A stretch of 64,000 nt of DNA, from the NCBI GenBank assembly GCA_025667525.1, contig CM046881.1, positions 499,865,627 through 499,929,626 of the forward strand, given 5' to 3'. Positions 53,062 through 63,000 of this stretch are shown one piece after another. Under the pieces are notes generated by a model. The model did no database searches. It was given only the letters and a program-made list of their open reading frames with translations, and was not told the DNA's origin. A program made the position numbers and the translations under genes. Position 1 is the stretch's first letter; each line of letters opens with the position of its first letter. The stretch comes from Glebionis coronaria (lineage: Eukaryota; Streptophyta; Magnoliopsida; Asterales; Asteraceae).

Positions 53062-53788
53062 ATGGTTCTCACACGCGAATAGGAGCAGCTTAACGCTACA
53101 ATTCAGGCTGCCATGCAAGCCTTGCTTCCTCAACTGAGGAATGACATCAGGGCTGAAGTTCAAGCTGCCAACAATCAGCAGCACAATCAGCCACCTCCTC
53201 CTCCTCCTCCAGTGACATTAGCAGTATGGTTGGAGAGATTCAATAAGCTCCGCCCTCGAGCTTTTGAGAAGACAGATAGCCCCAGCGATGCGGAAATCTA
53301 GTTGGCACACATCGAGAGGACTTTCAACGCTATGGGTTGTGACCCCGCATACAAGGCGAGGTTGGCATGCTATCGGTTCAAAGGCGATGTACTCAACTGG
53401 TGGTTAGCATTGATGCAGTCTGAGGGTGGTGACGAGTGGGTTGCTGGTTTGACTTGGGCTCAGTTCAAGGACAGAGTGATGGAGCAGTTCTTTCCCAAGG
53501 CTGAGCAAGACAAACTCAAGAGAGAGTACCATGGGATCTGACAGAGAGCTGGGGAGAATAGAAACGAGTTTATGCAGCGCTTTCTTCGCCTAGCTGGTTT
53601 CCTTGGTGCGGCAGCAGGTACTCTTGAAGAGCAGGCACATCACTTTAGGTGGTCTCTTCGCACATCGGTCGCAAACAATCTGGTGTGTGCTACGTTCAAC
53701 ACTGTAGCACAAGTGGCCGATGCAGCACGAAAACTGGAGATGCTGCAAGAGAGAGATGAGTTCGGGAAGCTGAATGACCCGACAAGAG

Positions 53789-53870
53789 GTAAACATTCGT
53801 ATTCAAGCGGTGACCAATCCGTATACTTTCCATATATGTCAATGATTCATCTCTTAAATGTATCTTCCAG
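53789..53870 (+). other. Candidate spliceosomal intron 1 in element C gag
   Basis: 82 bp with GTAAAC at the 5' end and cttccag at the 3' end, AT-richer than the flanks. Unlike the next two, removal as drawn would not keep the gag frame (82 is not a multiple of 3, and the downstream coding text is in the upstream frame). A small indel or a different edge must be assumed, and the stretch has no stop when read through. Confidence 0.35.
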
Positions 53871-54020
53871 GCAGAAAACTGGGGACCGGTCTCAGCTGGC
53901 TACTCAGCAGCAGCCTCATCAGCCCAAGGGAAAGTGTCAGACTAACGACCGTTCTGCTACAGATAGGCATGGCGGTAGTGATAATTATCGTAACAACGCT
54001 GGGCACTCCAACAGCAGCAG

Positions 54021-54098
54021 GTCCTAATACTTACGAAATTTCCTTATGTTTTCATGTTATAACTCATATTCTGACACTTTAGCAAAAACTTCTACCAG
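54021..54098 (+). other. Candidate spliceosomal intron 2 in element C gag
   Basis: 78 bp, GT...CAG, about two-thirds AT. It carries an in-frame stop (TAA 54025-54027). Removal joins a phase-2 codon and restores an R/N/G-rich Gag tail. Confidence 0.6.
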
Positions 54099-54163
54099 GA
54101 ACCATGGAAACGGTAGGGACCAGAACCAGAGAGGTTCGCAGCCTAGCCGTCCAGCTATCACTG

Positions 54164-54236
54164 GTATTCAATCTTACGATTATCCGCTTTGTCCTTTGTA
54201 CCCAATTACCATGTCTTATGTAAAATGTTTTATCAG
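54164..54236 (+). other. Candidate spliceosomal intron 3 in element C gag
   Basis: 73 bp, GTATTC...TTTTATCAG. The length is not a multiple of 3. Its removal moves the reading from the upstream gag frame into the frame that holds the zinc knuckle and protease, completing a Gly codon (g|gt). Confidence 0.65.
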
Positions 54237-54403
54237 GTTCTCAGCCAGCCAGAGCACCTGCTGGAGGATACACTCATCCTCTTTGCTCTACTTTCCACCG
54301 TAGGCACCCGAGACCATGTCGCCGTAATACTGATGCGTGCTTCAAGTGTGGTATTCCTGGCCATATTATGAAGGATTACCATAAGGGCGAGATGGAGGGT
54401 ACA

Positions 54404-54808
54404 TCGGGACATGATGATACCAAGCCGCCTCCTACTACCGGGCGTGTCTACACGACATCTCGAGACCAGGCCAACAAGTCTACAGGTACCATCACTGGAA
54501 TCTTGTATATGTATGGTCAAGCTGCATGTGTTCTTTTCGATACGGGTGTTACTCACTCGGTTATTTCTACTGCTTATGCTAAGAACATTAGGATGCCTCC
54601 CTTGCCATTAGAAAATAGGCTTACTATTTCTACGCCTTTGAGAGTCTTTGTATTAATCACCCATGTATAGAAGAGTCTTCCCCTAGAATTTGATGATAAG
54701 GTTCGACCTGTCGACGCACTTCCGCTGGACATGAATGACTTCGACATGATTTTGGGCATGGATTGGCTATCCAAGCATCATGCTACCATAGACTGCCATT
54801 CATATTGA
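54404..54808 (+). pseudogene. Protease region of element C
   Basis: Same frame as the zinc knuckle. The aspartic protease signature appears as ACVLFDTGVTHSVIS, with DTG at 54539-54547 intact, and later DFDMILGMDWL, the usual second hydrophobic motif. A TAG at 54668 splits the domain and a TGA at 54806 follows, where Arg fits. The RT frame continues in the same register after that, so protease and RT were one polyprotein. Confidence 0.75.
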
Positions 54809-54949
54809 GTTATCTTCGGTGATGTTAATGCACCAGAGTACATTCATAATGGGTTCATACCCGGACGGTCTGTACAAATCATATCTACCCTACAAGCGCG
54901 TGCACTACTGTCACATGGCTGCGAGGGTTATCTAGCTACGGTTCACGAC

Positions 54950-56221
54950 ATGGATGCTGAATCCCCATCAATTCAGGATCAACCCATAGTGTCGGAATTC
55001 CAAGATGTTTTTCCAGCAGAACTTCCAGGCATACCACCTACACGAGAAGTGGAATTCAGTATCGAGCTGGTTCCAGGAGTTGAACCAATCTCCAAGGCTC
55101 CTTATCGCATGGCTCCCATAAAGATGAAGGAGCTGAAGGATCAACTGCAAGAACTTCTTGAACGAGGTTTCATTCGACCGAGCGCATCTCCATGGGGCAC
55201 GCCGGTTTTGTTTGTTAAGAAGAAGGACGGCAGTATGCGTCTTTGTATAGACTATCGCGGGCTCAACAAGATTACCATTCGGAATAGGTATCCGCTGCCA
55301 CGCATTGACCATTTGTTTGACCAACTCCAAGGAGCCAAACACTTCTCCAAGATTGATCTTAGGTCAGGCTACCATCAGCTACGGGTCAAGGAGCAGGACA
55401 TCGCTAAGACTGCTTTTCGTACCCGCTATGGCCACTATGAGTTTGTAGTTATGCCATTTGGCTTGACAAATGCTCCAGCAGTGTTCATGGATTTGATGAA
55501 CAGAATCTTCCATGAATTTCTGGACAATTTTGTCATTGTCTTCATCGATGACATCCTAATTTTCTCAAAGTCCAAGGAGGAACACGAAGACCATCTTCGT
55601 ACAGTACTACAGATTCTTCGCCAGAAGCAGCTGTATGCTAAATTCTCCAAGTGTGAGTTCTGGTTAGACAAGGTGGCATTCTTAGGTCACATTGTATCAG
55701 CAGAAGGAATCACTATGGATCCAGGGAAGGTTGAGGCCATTACTAAGTGGCCAAGGCCAACATCAGCGACGGAAGTCTGCAGTTTCTTAGGCTTAGCTGG
55801 CTATTACCGTAGGTTCGTAGAGAACTTTTCCCGCCTAGCACTACCATTGACCAAACTGATGCGGAAAGGGGAGAAATTTGTCTGGACTGAAGATCGAGAG
55901 AAGAGCTTTGAAGACCTAAAGCAGAAGCTAGTATCTGCACCTATTCTTACTCTACCATCTGGTACGGGTGGATTTCAAATCTACAGCGATGCATCGGGGA
56001 AGGGACTTGGCTGTGTTCTCATGCAACATGGGAATGTGATCGCGTACGCTTCACGGCAGCTTAAGCCTTATGAAGAAAATTACCCCACGCACGACCTGGA
56101 ACTTGTTGTAGTCGTGTTTGCATTGAAGATATGGAGGCACTACTTATATGGAGAATCATGTGACATTTTCACGGACCACAAGAGTTTGAAGTATATCTTC
56201 ACTCAGCGTGAATTGTTGTAG
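54950..56221 (+). pseudogene. pol: Reverse transcriptase-RNase H of element C
   Basis: 423 codons are open. Only the first in-frame ATG is marked as the start; in life this was internal to the polyprotein. RT motifs are intact: PYRMAP, the [13 protein letters not shown] fingers, [25 protein letters not shown] and the catalytic FIDD at residues 198-201. RNase H follows with SDASGKGLG (Asp at residue 347), the [18 protein letters not shown]lu region, and FTDHKSLKY. The frame ends at a stop (56219-56221) inside an abnormal segment: 56214-56245 repeats 56102-56133 almost exactly, replacing the normal TQREL-to-LELLKDYD linker. The enzyme core would be complete but the polyprotein is cut here. Confidence 0.9.
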
Positions 56222-56245
56222 TCGTGTTTGCATTAAAGATATGGT

Positions 56246-57063
56246 TAGAGCTGTTGAAGGATTATGACATTAATCTATAGTATCATCCCGGAAAGGAAAA
56301 TGTAGTAGCAGATGCTCTTAGCAGGAAGTCCGGAATGATCAACGACATTAAAATCGAAGAGGAAATCATCAGAGACTTAGAGCGATTAGACATAGAAATC
56401 ATGGTACGTGGACAGCACGGTTACTGGGCTAATTTTAGAGTAGAACCCGAGTTACTATCTAAGATCAAGGAAGCTCAGAAGGATGACGGAGAAATCTGGG
56501 CGATAATACAGAATTTGGAGAAACAGACAGAATTCAGAGTAGATGCAGATGGTATCGTATGGCAGGGCAAAAGACTTTGTGTTCCTGATGACAAAGAACT
56601 CCGGGAAGCTTTGTTAGCTGAAGCTCATAGCTCCCCATTCTCGATACATCCTGGTTCGACTAAGATGTACCATGACATCAAGCAGTACTTTTGGTGGAGT
56701 TGTATGAAACAGAATGTGGCCACTTACGTCTCCAAATGTCTTACCTGCCAGAAGGTTAAGATCGAGCATCAGCGATCTGGCGGTCTCCTTCAACCGTTAG
56801 ATATCCCAGAGTGGAAGTGGGACAAAATCACCATGGATTTTGTTACTGGTCTTCACCCTACCAAAAGGAAGCACGATGTAATTTGGGTTAGCGTTGATCG
56901 ACTTACCAAATCAGATCATTTCTTACCGATCCGTAAGGAAGATCCGGTAAGTAAACTCGCAGATACGTACAGAAGAGAGATCATGAGACTCCACGATGCA
57001 CCATCCAGCATCGTCTCAGGCAGAGATCCTCGATTCACTTCGCGCTTTTGGAAAAGTGTGTAG
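56246..57063 (+). pseudogene. pol: Integrase N-terminal and catalytic part of element C
   Basis: Begins with remnants of the RNase H end (HPGKENVVADALSRKS, about 56285-56332), now in a different frame from RT. It continues through the HHCC zinc domain (H...H in HSSPFSIHPGS, then CLTCQK) and the first catalytic Asp (ITMDFVTGL). The second catalytic Asp, expected in VSDRDPRF, is Gly here (codon 57019-57021, SGRDPRF). TAG at 57061 then stops the frame where Gln fits. The integrase is inactive on two counts. Confidence 0.85.
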
Positions 57064-57873
57064 AAAGCTTGGGGTACACAACTTAAGCTTAGCACGACTT
57101 TTCATCCTAAAACGGACGGACAGTCGGAGCGAACCATTCAGACATTGGAAGATATGTTGAGGTCATGTGCGTTGGAATGGACGAGTGATTGGGATGATTA
57201 CATCTGCTTGGTGGAGTTTGCATACAACAACAATTGGCACGCAAGTATCAAGTGTGCTCCCTTTGAGATGTTGTATGGCAAAAAGTGTCGCGCCCCAATC
57301 TGCTGGGATCAGGTTGGCGAGCGAACACTTGAAGGACCGGAAATCATAGAGATGACCAGTGAGAAGATCGCAGTAGCTAAGCAGAAAATTCAGGAGGCAC
57401 GGTCACGTCAGAAGAGTTACGCTGATAAGCATCGTAGGGATATACACTTTAACATAGGAGATCACGTCTTCCTTAAGGTTTCGCTGGCACGTGGTGTTAG
57501 ACGCTTCGGGATTAAAGGGAAGCTTAGTCCTCGTTTCATCGGACCGTTTGATATCATTAAACGAGTCGGTGAAGTATCTTACCGATTGGCGTTACCTCCG
57601 CAGCTTTCGCATGTGCACAATGTGTTTCATGTGTCCTTACTCATAGGGTACCAGTATCATCCCCTTCACATGGTTCAGTATCCACTGGAACATATACGTG
57701 AAGATATCACTTTTATAGAAGAACCCGAACGAGTTCTTGACAGACAAGAACGAGTCATGAGAAAGAAGACGATTCCATTCGTCAAAATTCTATGGAGGGA
57801 TCATACCGAGCGGGAAGCCACTTGGGAAACAGAGGAGTCTATCCGGGCTTCTTACCATCATTTCACATTTTGA
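57064..57873 (+). pseudogene. pol: Integrase C-terminal part and chromodomain of element C
   Basis: Same frame as the catalytic part after the TAG. It has the catalytic Glu region (TDGQSERTIQTLED) and then the GPY/F-type module (HVFLKV, GKLSPRFIGPFDI, YRLALPP, VFHVSLL). The end is a chromodomain with VKILWRDH and ATWETEESIR. Chromodomains of this type bind modified histones and are thought to guide insertion to heterochromatin. It ends at TGA 57871, 65 bases before the purine tract. Confidence 0.85.
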
Positions 57874-57935
57874 ATTCGGGTATGTTCTTCTTTTCCAGTT
57901 TACTTTATCTATAATTCGGGGACGAATTATTCTTT

Positions 57936-57950
57936 TTAGGGGGGAAGAGT
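57936..57950 (+). promoter_or_regulatory. Polypurine tract of element C
   Basis: taggggggaagagt directly before TGTAAAACCC, preceded by the phrase ggggacgaattattc that often precedes the tract in this group. Confidence 0.85.
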
Positions 57951-58969
57951 TGTAAAACCCGCATGCTTTTACCATGAATAGTACCCTTAGGATCGTACGT
58001 ACTAGATTAAAACTTTCCTAATATAGCATGATTACGATTACGTGTTAGGAGTTTACGTATTACGTGCGTGTTAGAACACGATAAGTATTTACTATGCACG
58101 ATCACGTAATATTTATTTGAGGATAATTAATCACGAACATGCGATCATGAAATCATGAACGTAATTAAAACACGAACTATTATTAATTATGTATATATAT
58201 TTATTACGAGCGTATTTAAATATATTAGATCATAGTATTTACGTAAAGAGAACACTTAAAACACGAACACAAATAATCATAAATGTTTTACTTAACAACG
58301 AGACACGGAAAAAGGTACGGGTACCCCAAGTGGGGCCCCTACCCGCGGCTACAAGGGCAAATGGGCCAAGCCCATTTGTCAAATTTACTAAAAGGGGGTT
58401 AATAATTTTTCACTACTCATTTTTCATTCACAGAAGATTTTAGAAAAAAACCCTAAAACCCTCATTCCCTTTCTCCTTTGTGCCGCCACCCTACAACCAC
58501 CAGAAGAGGTGGTTTGTGATCTTGGATCTTGGAATTTTAGTGATTGATCGTGTTTATTCTTCATCCTTTTGATCCACGAATTCGGTAAATCCTTTTTAAA
58601 TCTTTTCTTTTGATTTAATCTTTTTATAAATCAAGAACATGTTATGTTTTTACCAAAACCTAATAATTAAACATGGATCTAACATGATTTGGTGTTAAAT
58701 AAAATCAAAAGTGTGTTTTAAGGGGTGTTTGTTTTTGGCCGCAGGCTGTACCGAACCCGAATGGGTTTCGGTTTGGCCAAGCCAACCACCACCAAGACCA
58801 TACGGTCTTGGTTGGTTCGTGTGGGTCCTACGACAGCAGTAAAACACGGGGTACCCCGAGTTGGTTCGGGGTACGGTGTCGATTTCATGTCCGGTTCATT
58901 ATTTTTAGCTTAGATCCGGTTTAGGTTGTATGTTTAGTTTTTTTTATGTTTATGATCTTATATTAAAAA
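57951..58969 (+). repeat. Element C 3' LTR, first 1,019 bp
   Basis: Begins TGTAAAACCCGCATGC and is cut at tattaaaaa by element D. It contains a hairpin (accaagacc 58791-58799, ggtcttggt 58804-58812, 4-base loop), also present at 50431-50452. The remainder lies beyond the window. Confidence 0.88.
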
Positions 58970-59289
58970 TGTTAGAAATACGTTTTTACGTATTTAGGAA
59001 TATTCGGTCACTCCGTCAATATACTTAGTAGTAGCTCGTAGTCTAGACATCTTTATTAAACAAACAAAGCCAACCCTAGCCTACAACATGTGTAGGTCGG
59101 CCCAACAATGTAAGCCCAAGCCCATCACAAGGCTTGGGTATATAAACCCTCTCCTTTGATGGAGAGGGTGTGTGGTTTCATATTTTTCACATAGTACATA
59201 TTTCTTTCACTCTCTAGCTTTGTGTGAAATCCACCATCTCTCTATCTCTTTCTCTCTCTAGAAACATAAGCAAGATTTACGATCCTTCA
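58970..59289 (+). repeat. Element D 5' LTR
   Basis: Starts TGTTAGAAATACG and ends atccttca two bases before the primer site. Length is 320 bp. The upstream five bases are aaaaa; the matching copy is outside the window. Confidence 0.8.
59139..59146 (+). promoter_or_regulatory. TATA box of element D LTR
   Basis: TATATAAA in cttgggtatataaaccctctcc. Confidence 0.7.
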
Positions 59290-59291
59290 AA

Positions 59292-59305
59292 TGGTATCAA
59301 GAGCC
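59292..59305 (+). promoter_or_regulatory. Primer-binding site of element D
   Basis: TGGTATCAAGAGCC, the Copia-type variant of the initiator-Met site with one extra A. Confidence 0.85.
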
Positions 59306-59556
59306 ATGGGATGATTGTATTGTTCATGTGTTTGTGTTCTTGATTCATACGCCATTTTTGATCCATTTTCACACGTCCAAATTTTATTTTTTTTTGTGTT
59401 TTTGATGGTTTTTTCTTGATACAAATCTTCTACATAGTTGTGGTAGGGATTTGGTATAGTTACTTTGGCTAAAAACACAAAATTTTTGGGTGTTTTGATC
59501 ATTTTTTGGCTTAAAATCACGAATTGGTTGAGTTTTGTCCAAGAAAAGTGAAAATT

Positions 59557-59905
59557 ATTCCGATCTGGTCATCGGAAAGGGGTTTATAGTACATTCCGAT
59601 CAGTGTAATCGGAATAGGGTTTAGGTATTCCGATCACAGCATTCCGATTGGTATTCAGATTGGTATTCCGATTGGTATTCAGATTGGTATTCGGATTGGT
59701 ATTCAGATTTGGTATTCCGATCACAGCATTCCGATTGGTATTCAGATTGGTATTCCGGTCACAGCATTCCGATTGGTATTCAGATTGGTATTCCGATTGG
59801 TATTCAGATTGGTATTCAGATTAAGTATTCCGATTAGGTTTTCCGATAACAAAATTATTCCTTAAAAAATTTCGACTTCAACATTGTTTCCGATAACAGC
59901 ATTCC
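59557..59905 (+). repeat. ATTCCGATTGG / ATTCAGATTGG array in element D leader
   Basis: Tandem 12-14-bp units alternate attccgattggt and attcagattggt, most regular at 59640-59820. The array lies between the primer site and the Gag ATG. Confidence 0.9.
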
Positions 59906-60052
59906 GTGTGTAATTTTGACTTGGAATTTTTGGTTTATTGAGAACATATTTTAGGGGATTTTAACATTGTTTCTCGACTTCAACTCACAACAACAAACAC
60001 ATTTACTTTCTTTCATTGATCGATCAAAGTTTGTAAATCTTAACTTATTAAA

Positions 60053-63000
60053 ATGGAGTACACATCTCTTACGGATAAGTCCATCCTCTCGGGTACGGAT
60101 AATCGTCCACCAATGTTGGTGAAGACTATGTATGAGGAATGGGCTTCCCGAATGGAACTTTATATGTTGAACAAGGAGAATGGACATCTCATTTGGGCAT
60201 CGGTGCTCAATGGACCATTAGATTATGGTACTGTGACGGAAGGTACAACTACTCGTCCTCGCACAACGGGTGAATTGACTGGAGATATGAAGATTCAAGA
60301 CAAATGTGATAAGTATGCTACAAACATCATTCTCCAAGCCCTTCCTCCAGATGTCTACAAACTCGTCAGTAAACATAAAGTTGCCAAAGAGTTATGGGAT
60401 AGAATTCGTGTTCTAATGCAAGGCACCTCGTTAACTAAACAAGAACGAGAGTGTAAGCTTTATGATACTTTTGATAAGTTTGCCTATGTGCCAGGGGAGA
60501 CTCTCAATGATTACTATCTGAGATTTACCCTATTGTTGAATGAGCTCAATATCTATGGCATGACAATTCCTACCTTTCAATTGAACACCAAGTATTTGAA
60601 CACTCTTCCTTCAGAATGGAAAAAATACGTGACGGATGTTAAATTGGCTAAGGACTTGCATAACACCAATGTGGATCAACTTCAAGCCTTTCTTCAACAA
60701 CACGAATGCCATGTGATCGAGGCTCGGTTGTCTACACCTCAAGTTCATGATCCACTTGCAATGTATGCTTCTCAACAAAACATGGCTTATACTTATCAAC
60801 AACCATCATACTTGCAGCAACCACCACCACACACCTATCAGCAACCATCTTATCAACCACCAGTGATGCCACAGCAAGCATTTCAACAAGGTGTTCATCA
60901 ACAATCTTTTCCGCAGCAACCATCATATCAGACATCACCATCACAAGCCAACACTTCTCCAATGGGCTATACTCCTCAGCAAGGATATTTTCAAATAGAG
61001 GCACAACCAGCACAGGCTTTTTACTCTAATGAACTTCCACCAATCCAAGCACCGGTCTTTACTCCAAATGATACGCCAGCTGATGTTCTAAACCATATCA
61101 AAGCCTACTTGTCAAAACTTTTTGCAACTAGAGGATTTCCACCAACAAACAATCAGCTCCGCACCTCTTCAAATCCTCGACAACAAGCCACTGTTCAAGA
61201 TGGTCAAGTGACGGTGCAACCTATTCAGGGAAGGCAAAATTCATATGGACCTCCTACAAGGACTGGGAACAATCAAGCTGTGAATTCTCAAGCTAATGGA
61301 AATGGAAGTCCTAGTGGTCCTAAAAAGGTTGTGACTTGCTACAATTGCCGAGGACAAGGTCATATGGCTAGGGAATGCACTCAGCCGAAAAGGAGGAGGG
61401 ATGATGCATGGTTTCGTGAGAAGATGTATTTGGTTGATGCTCAGTCTAAGGGGATGATTTTGGATTCAGAGGAGTTAGCATTTCTTGCAGACCCAGGGGC
61501 AGCAGATACTGAAGGCATTGCAGTCGTTTCCACTTCTAATGCAGCTTATCAAGCGGACGATCTTGATGCATACAATTCGGATTGTGATGACATTCACTCT
61601 GCCCAAGCTGCACTCGTTGCTAATCTCTCACACTACGGTTCTGATGTCATCAGTGAGGTACCAACCACATCTAATAATATTGATGATAACCAACATCAAG
61701 TTGGGCATGAAAATGACAACCTCGAACAGCATTCGGGAACTAGTAATTCAAATGATGTGGTACCCAAACCTACACATTTGAGTGAACCTCAACCAAATGC
61801 TACGACGGGTATGGAATCTTATGCTCAACATGATTTGGTCATGGTGCCTAAACATATTATTGATCAAATGCATATGGCCCTCAGACAATCCGTAGATACG
61901 AATTCCACCCTAACTGTTGAGCTTGCGTTGCATAAAGAAAAGGTCAAAGCTTTTGAAATGGTCCCTCAAGCAGAGAAAATAACATGTTCTGAATTTGACC
62001 AATTTCGTTTTGAAAAGATTGAACACTTGAAAGAAATAGAATCATTAAAAGCTAATCTTTCCAATGAATTAAAAGAAAAAGAGTCGGTGGTCAATGATTT
62101 TCAGAAACTTAAAATGGATTTCGAAACTCTCGAGTCTAAAAAGGTTGAATCAGAAATTAATGCTACCAAACTTCTTAAATTCAAGGAACAACAGCTTTTA
62201 AAACAATACGCTTCCACATAAAAGGTTCATCTTTGAACTAAATCTTTTCAAGAATTCGAACTTAAGCGTCTTCAAGATTTACCACCTAATCCCGGTTATG
62301 CAAAACAAGCTCAGGAATATATTCCCGGTCTTTATGATATGACAATAATTGGCAAATCCAAAGAAGCACCTTTTGTTCGTAGTTCTGACGCGACACAGTC
62401 ACTTGCGGATGAAACTCATTCTAAAATGCTTTCAAAATTCCATACAATTGATTATGATCAACATAACAAAGATCAATTTTCTAAAAATACCCGCATTCGC
62501 TTACAAAAGGAATTAGCTGAATTGACAGTTCTTGTGCCCCAAAGTTTGTCAAATGAAAACCCTCCCAGTACGTCTCCTACACTTGTCAAAAAGGATTTAA
62601 CGAAGTTAATTCCACCGGTAAGTAAGTCGTCCGTTAACTTAAATGCGGGACACCAACACTTAGCCGATTTTGACAAGGTCATTTTGGAACGTACGACGGC
62701 TTCGGCCATAACGGAAGGTGAATGGAACTTTGAGCACACTAGAGCTGCGTTCCGAGACGAAATTATTCCGTTTGTAAAGAATGTTAAAGCTTGTCTTAGT
62801 AATCTTGATCAAGATTTGTATTTGGAAATAGAAGAAGTTAAACGTGTTTTCAATGAAATGGATGATGCTTATGAAAACAGTTTACTTGAAATAGAACGAG
62901 TTTCACGCCAAAATGATCAGCTTCTGAAGCAAGTGATGTCTCATGATATAGTTTCCGTCTGTGTGAATAAATGTGTTGATAATGATTCTACTTTGCATAA

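Larger units (their letters stand above)
53062..54403 (+). pseudogene. gag: Gag of element C, with candidate introns
   Basis: ATG at 53062. The capsid-type Gag domain is readable in one frame, with poly-Pro at about 53190, then WLERFNKLRP, NWWLALMQ, FKDRVMEQFFP and FMQRFLRLAGF. Stops interrupt it at 53080 (TAG), 53299 (TAG, where Trp fits) and 53539 (TGA, where Arg fits); all are explained by C-to-T or G-to-A change. From 53788 the coding text is broken into pieces by AT-rich stretches with GT...AG edges (53789-53870, 54021-54098, 54164-54236). Joining across the last two keeps a continuous Q/N/R-rich tail that leads into the zinc knuckle at 54338. The knuckle reads CFKCGIPGHIMKDY: the last Cys is Tyr (codon 54377), so zinc binding would be lost. 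Confidence 0.8.
50400..58969 (+). mobile_element. Element C: Tekay/Del-type chromovirus (Ty3), right-hand part
   Basis: The 5' LTR end (50400-52607), initiator-Met primer site, gag, protease, RT-RNase H, integrase with chromodomain, purine tract and 3' LTR (from 57951) are in the standard Ty3 order. The left part of the 5' LTR is at 36821-37341, before the nested element B. The full LTR would be about 3.0 kb, from the 3' LTR start joined to the 5' LTR end. The chromodomain at the integrase C-terminus defines a chromovirus. The wording of the RT and integrase C-terminus fits Tekay/Del. At least seven nonsense changes and a frame change make it inactive. The overlapping 210 bp of the two LTRs show about a dozen differences, so it is older than A and B. 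Confidence 0.88.

Noticed and set aside
54968..55940. Minus-strand frames opposite the RT region
   Set aside because: Antisense shadows of a well-supported RT-RNase H coding frame.
59037..59300. tRNA-like gene at the Copia LTR edge
   Set aside because: Only the primer-binding complement of tRNA is present, with no cloverleaf.
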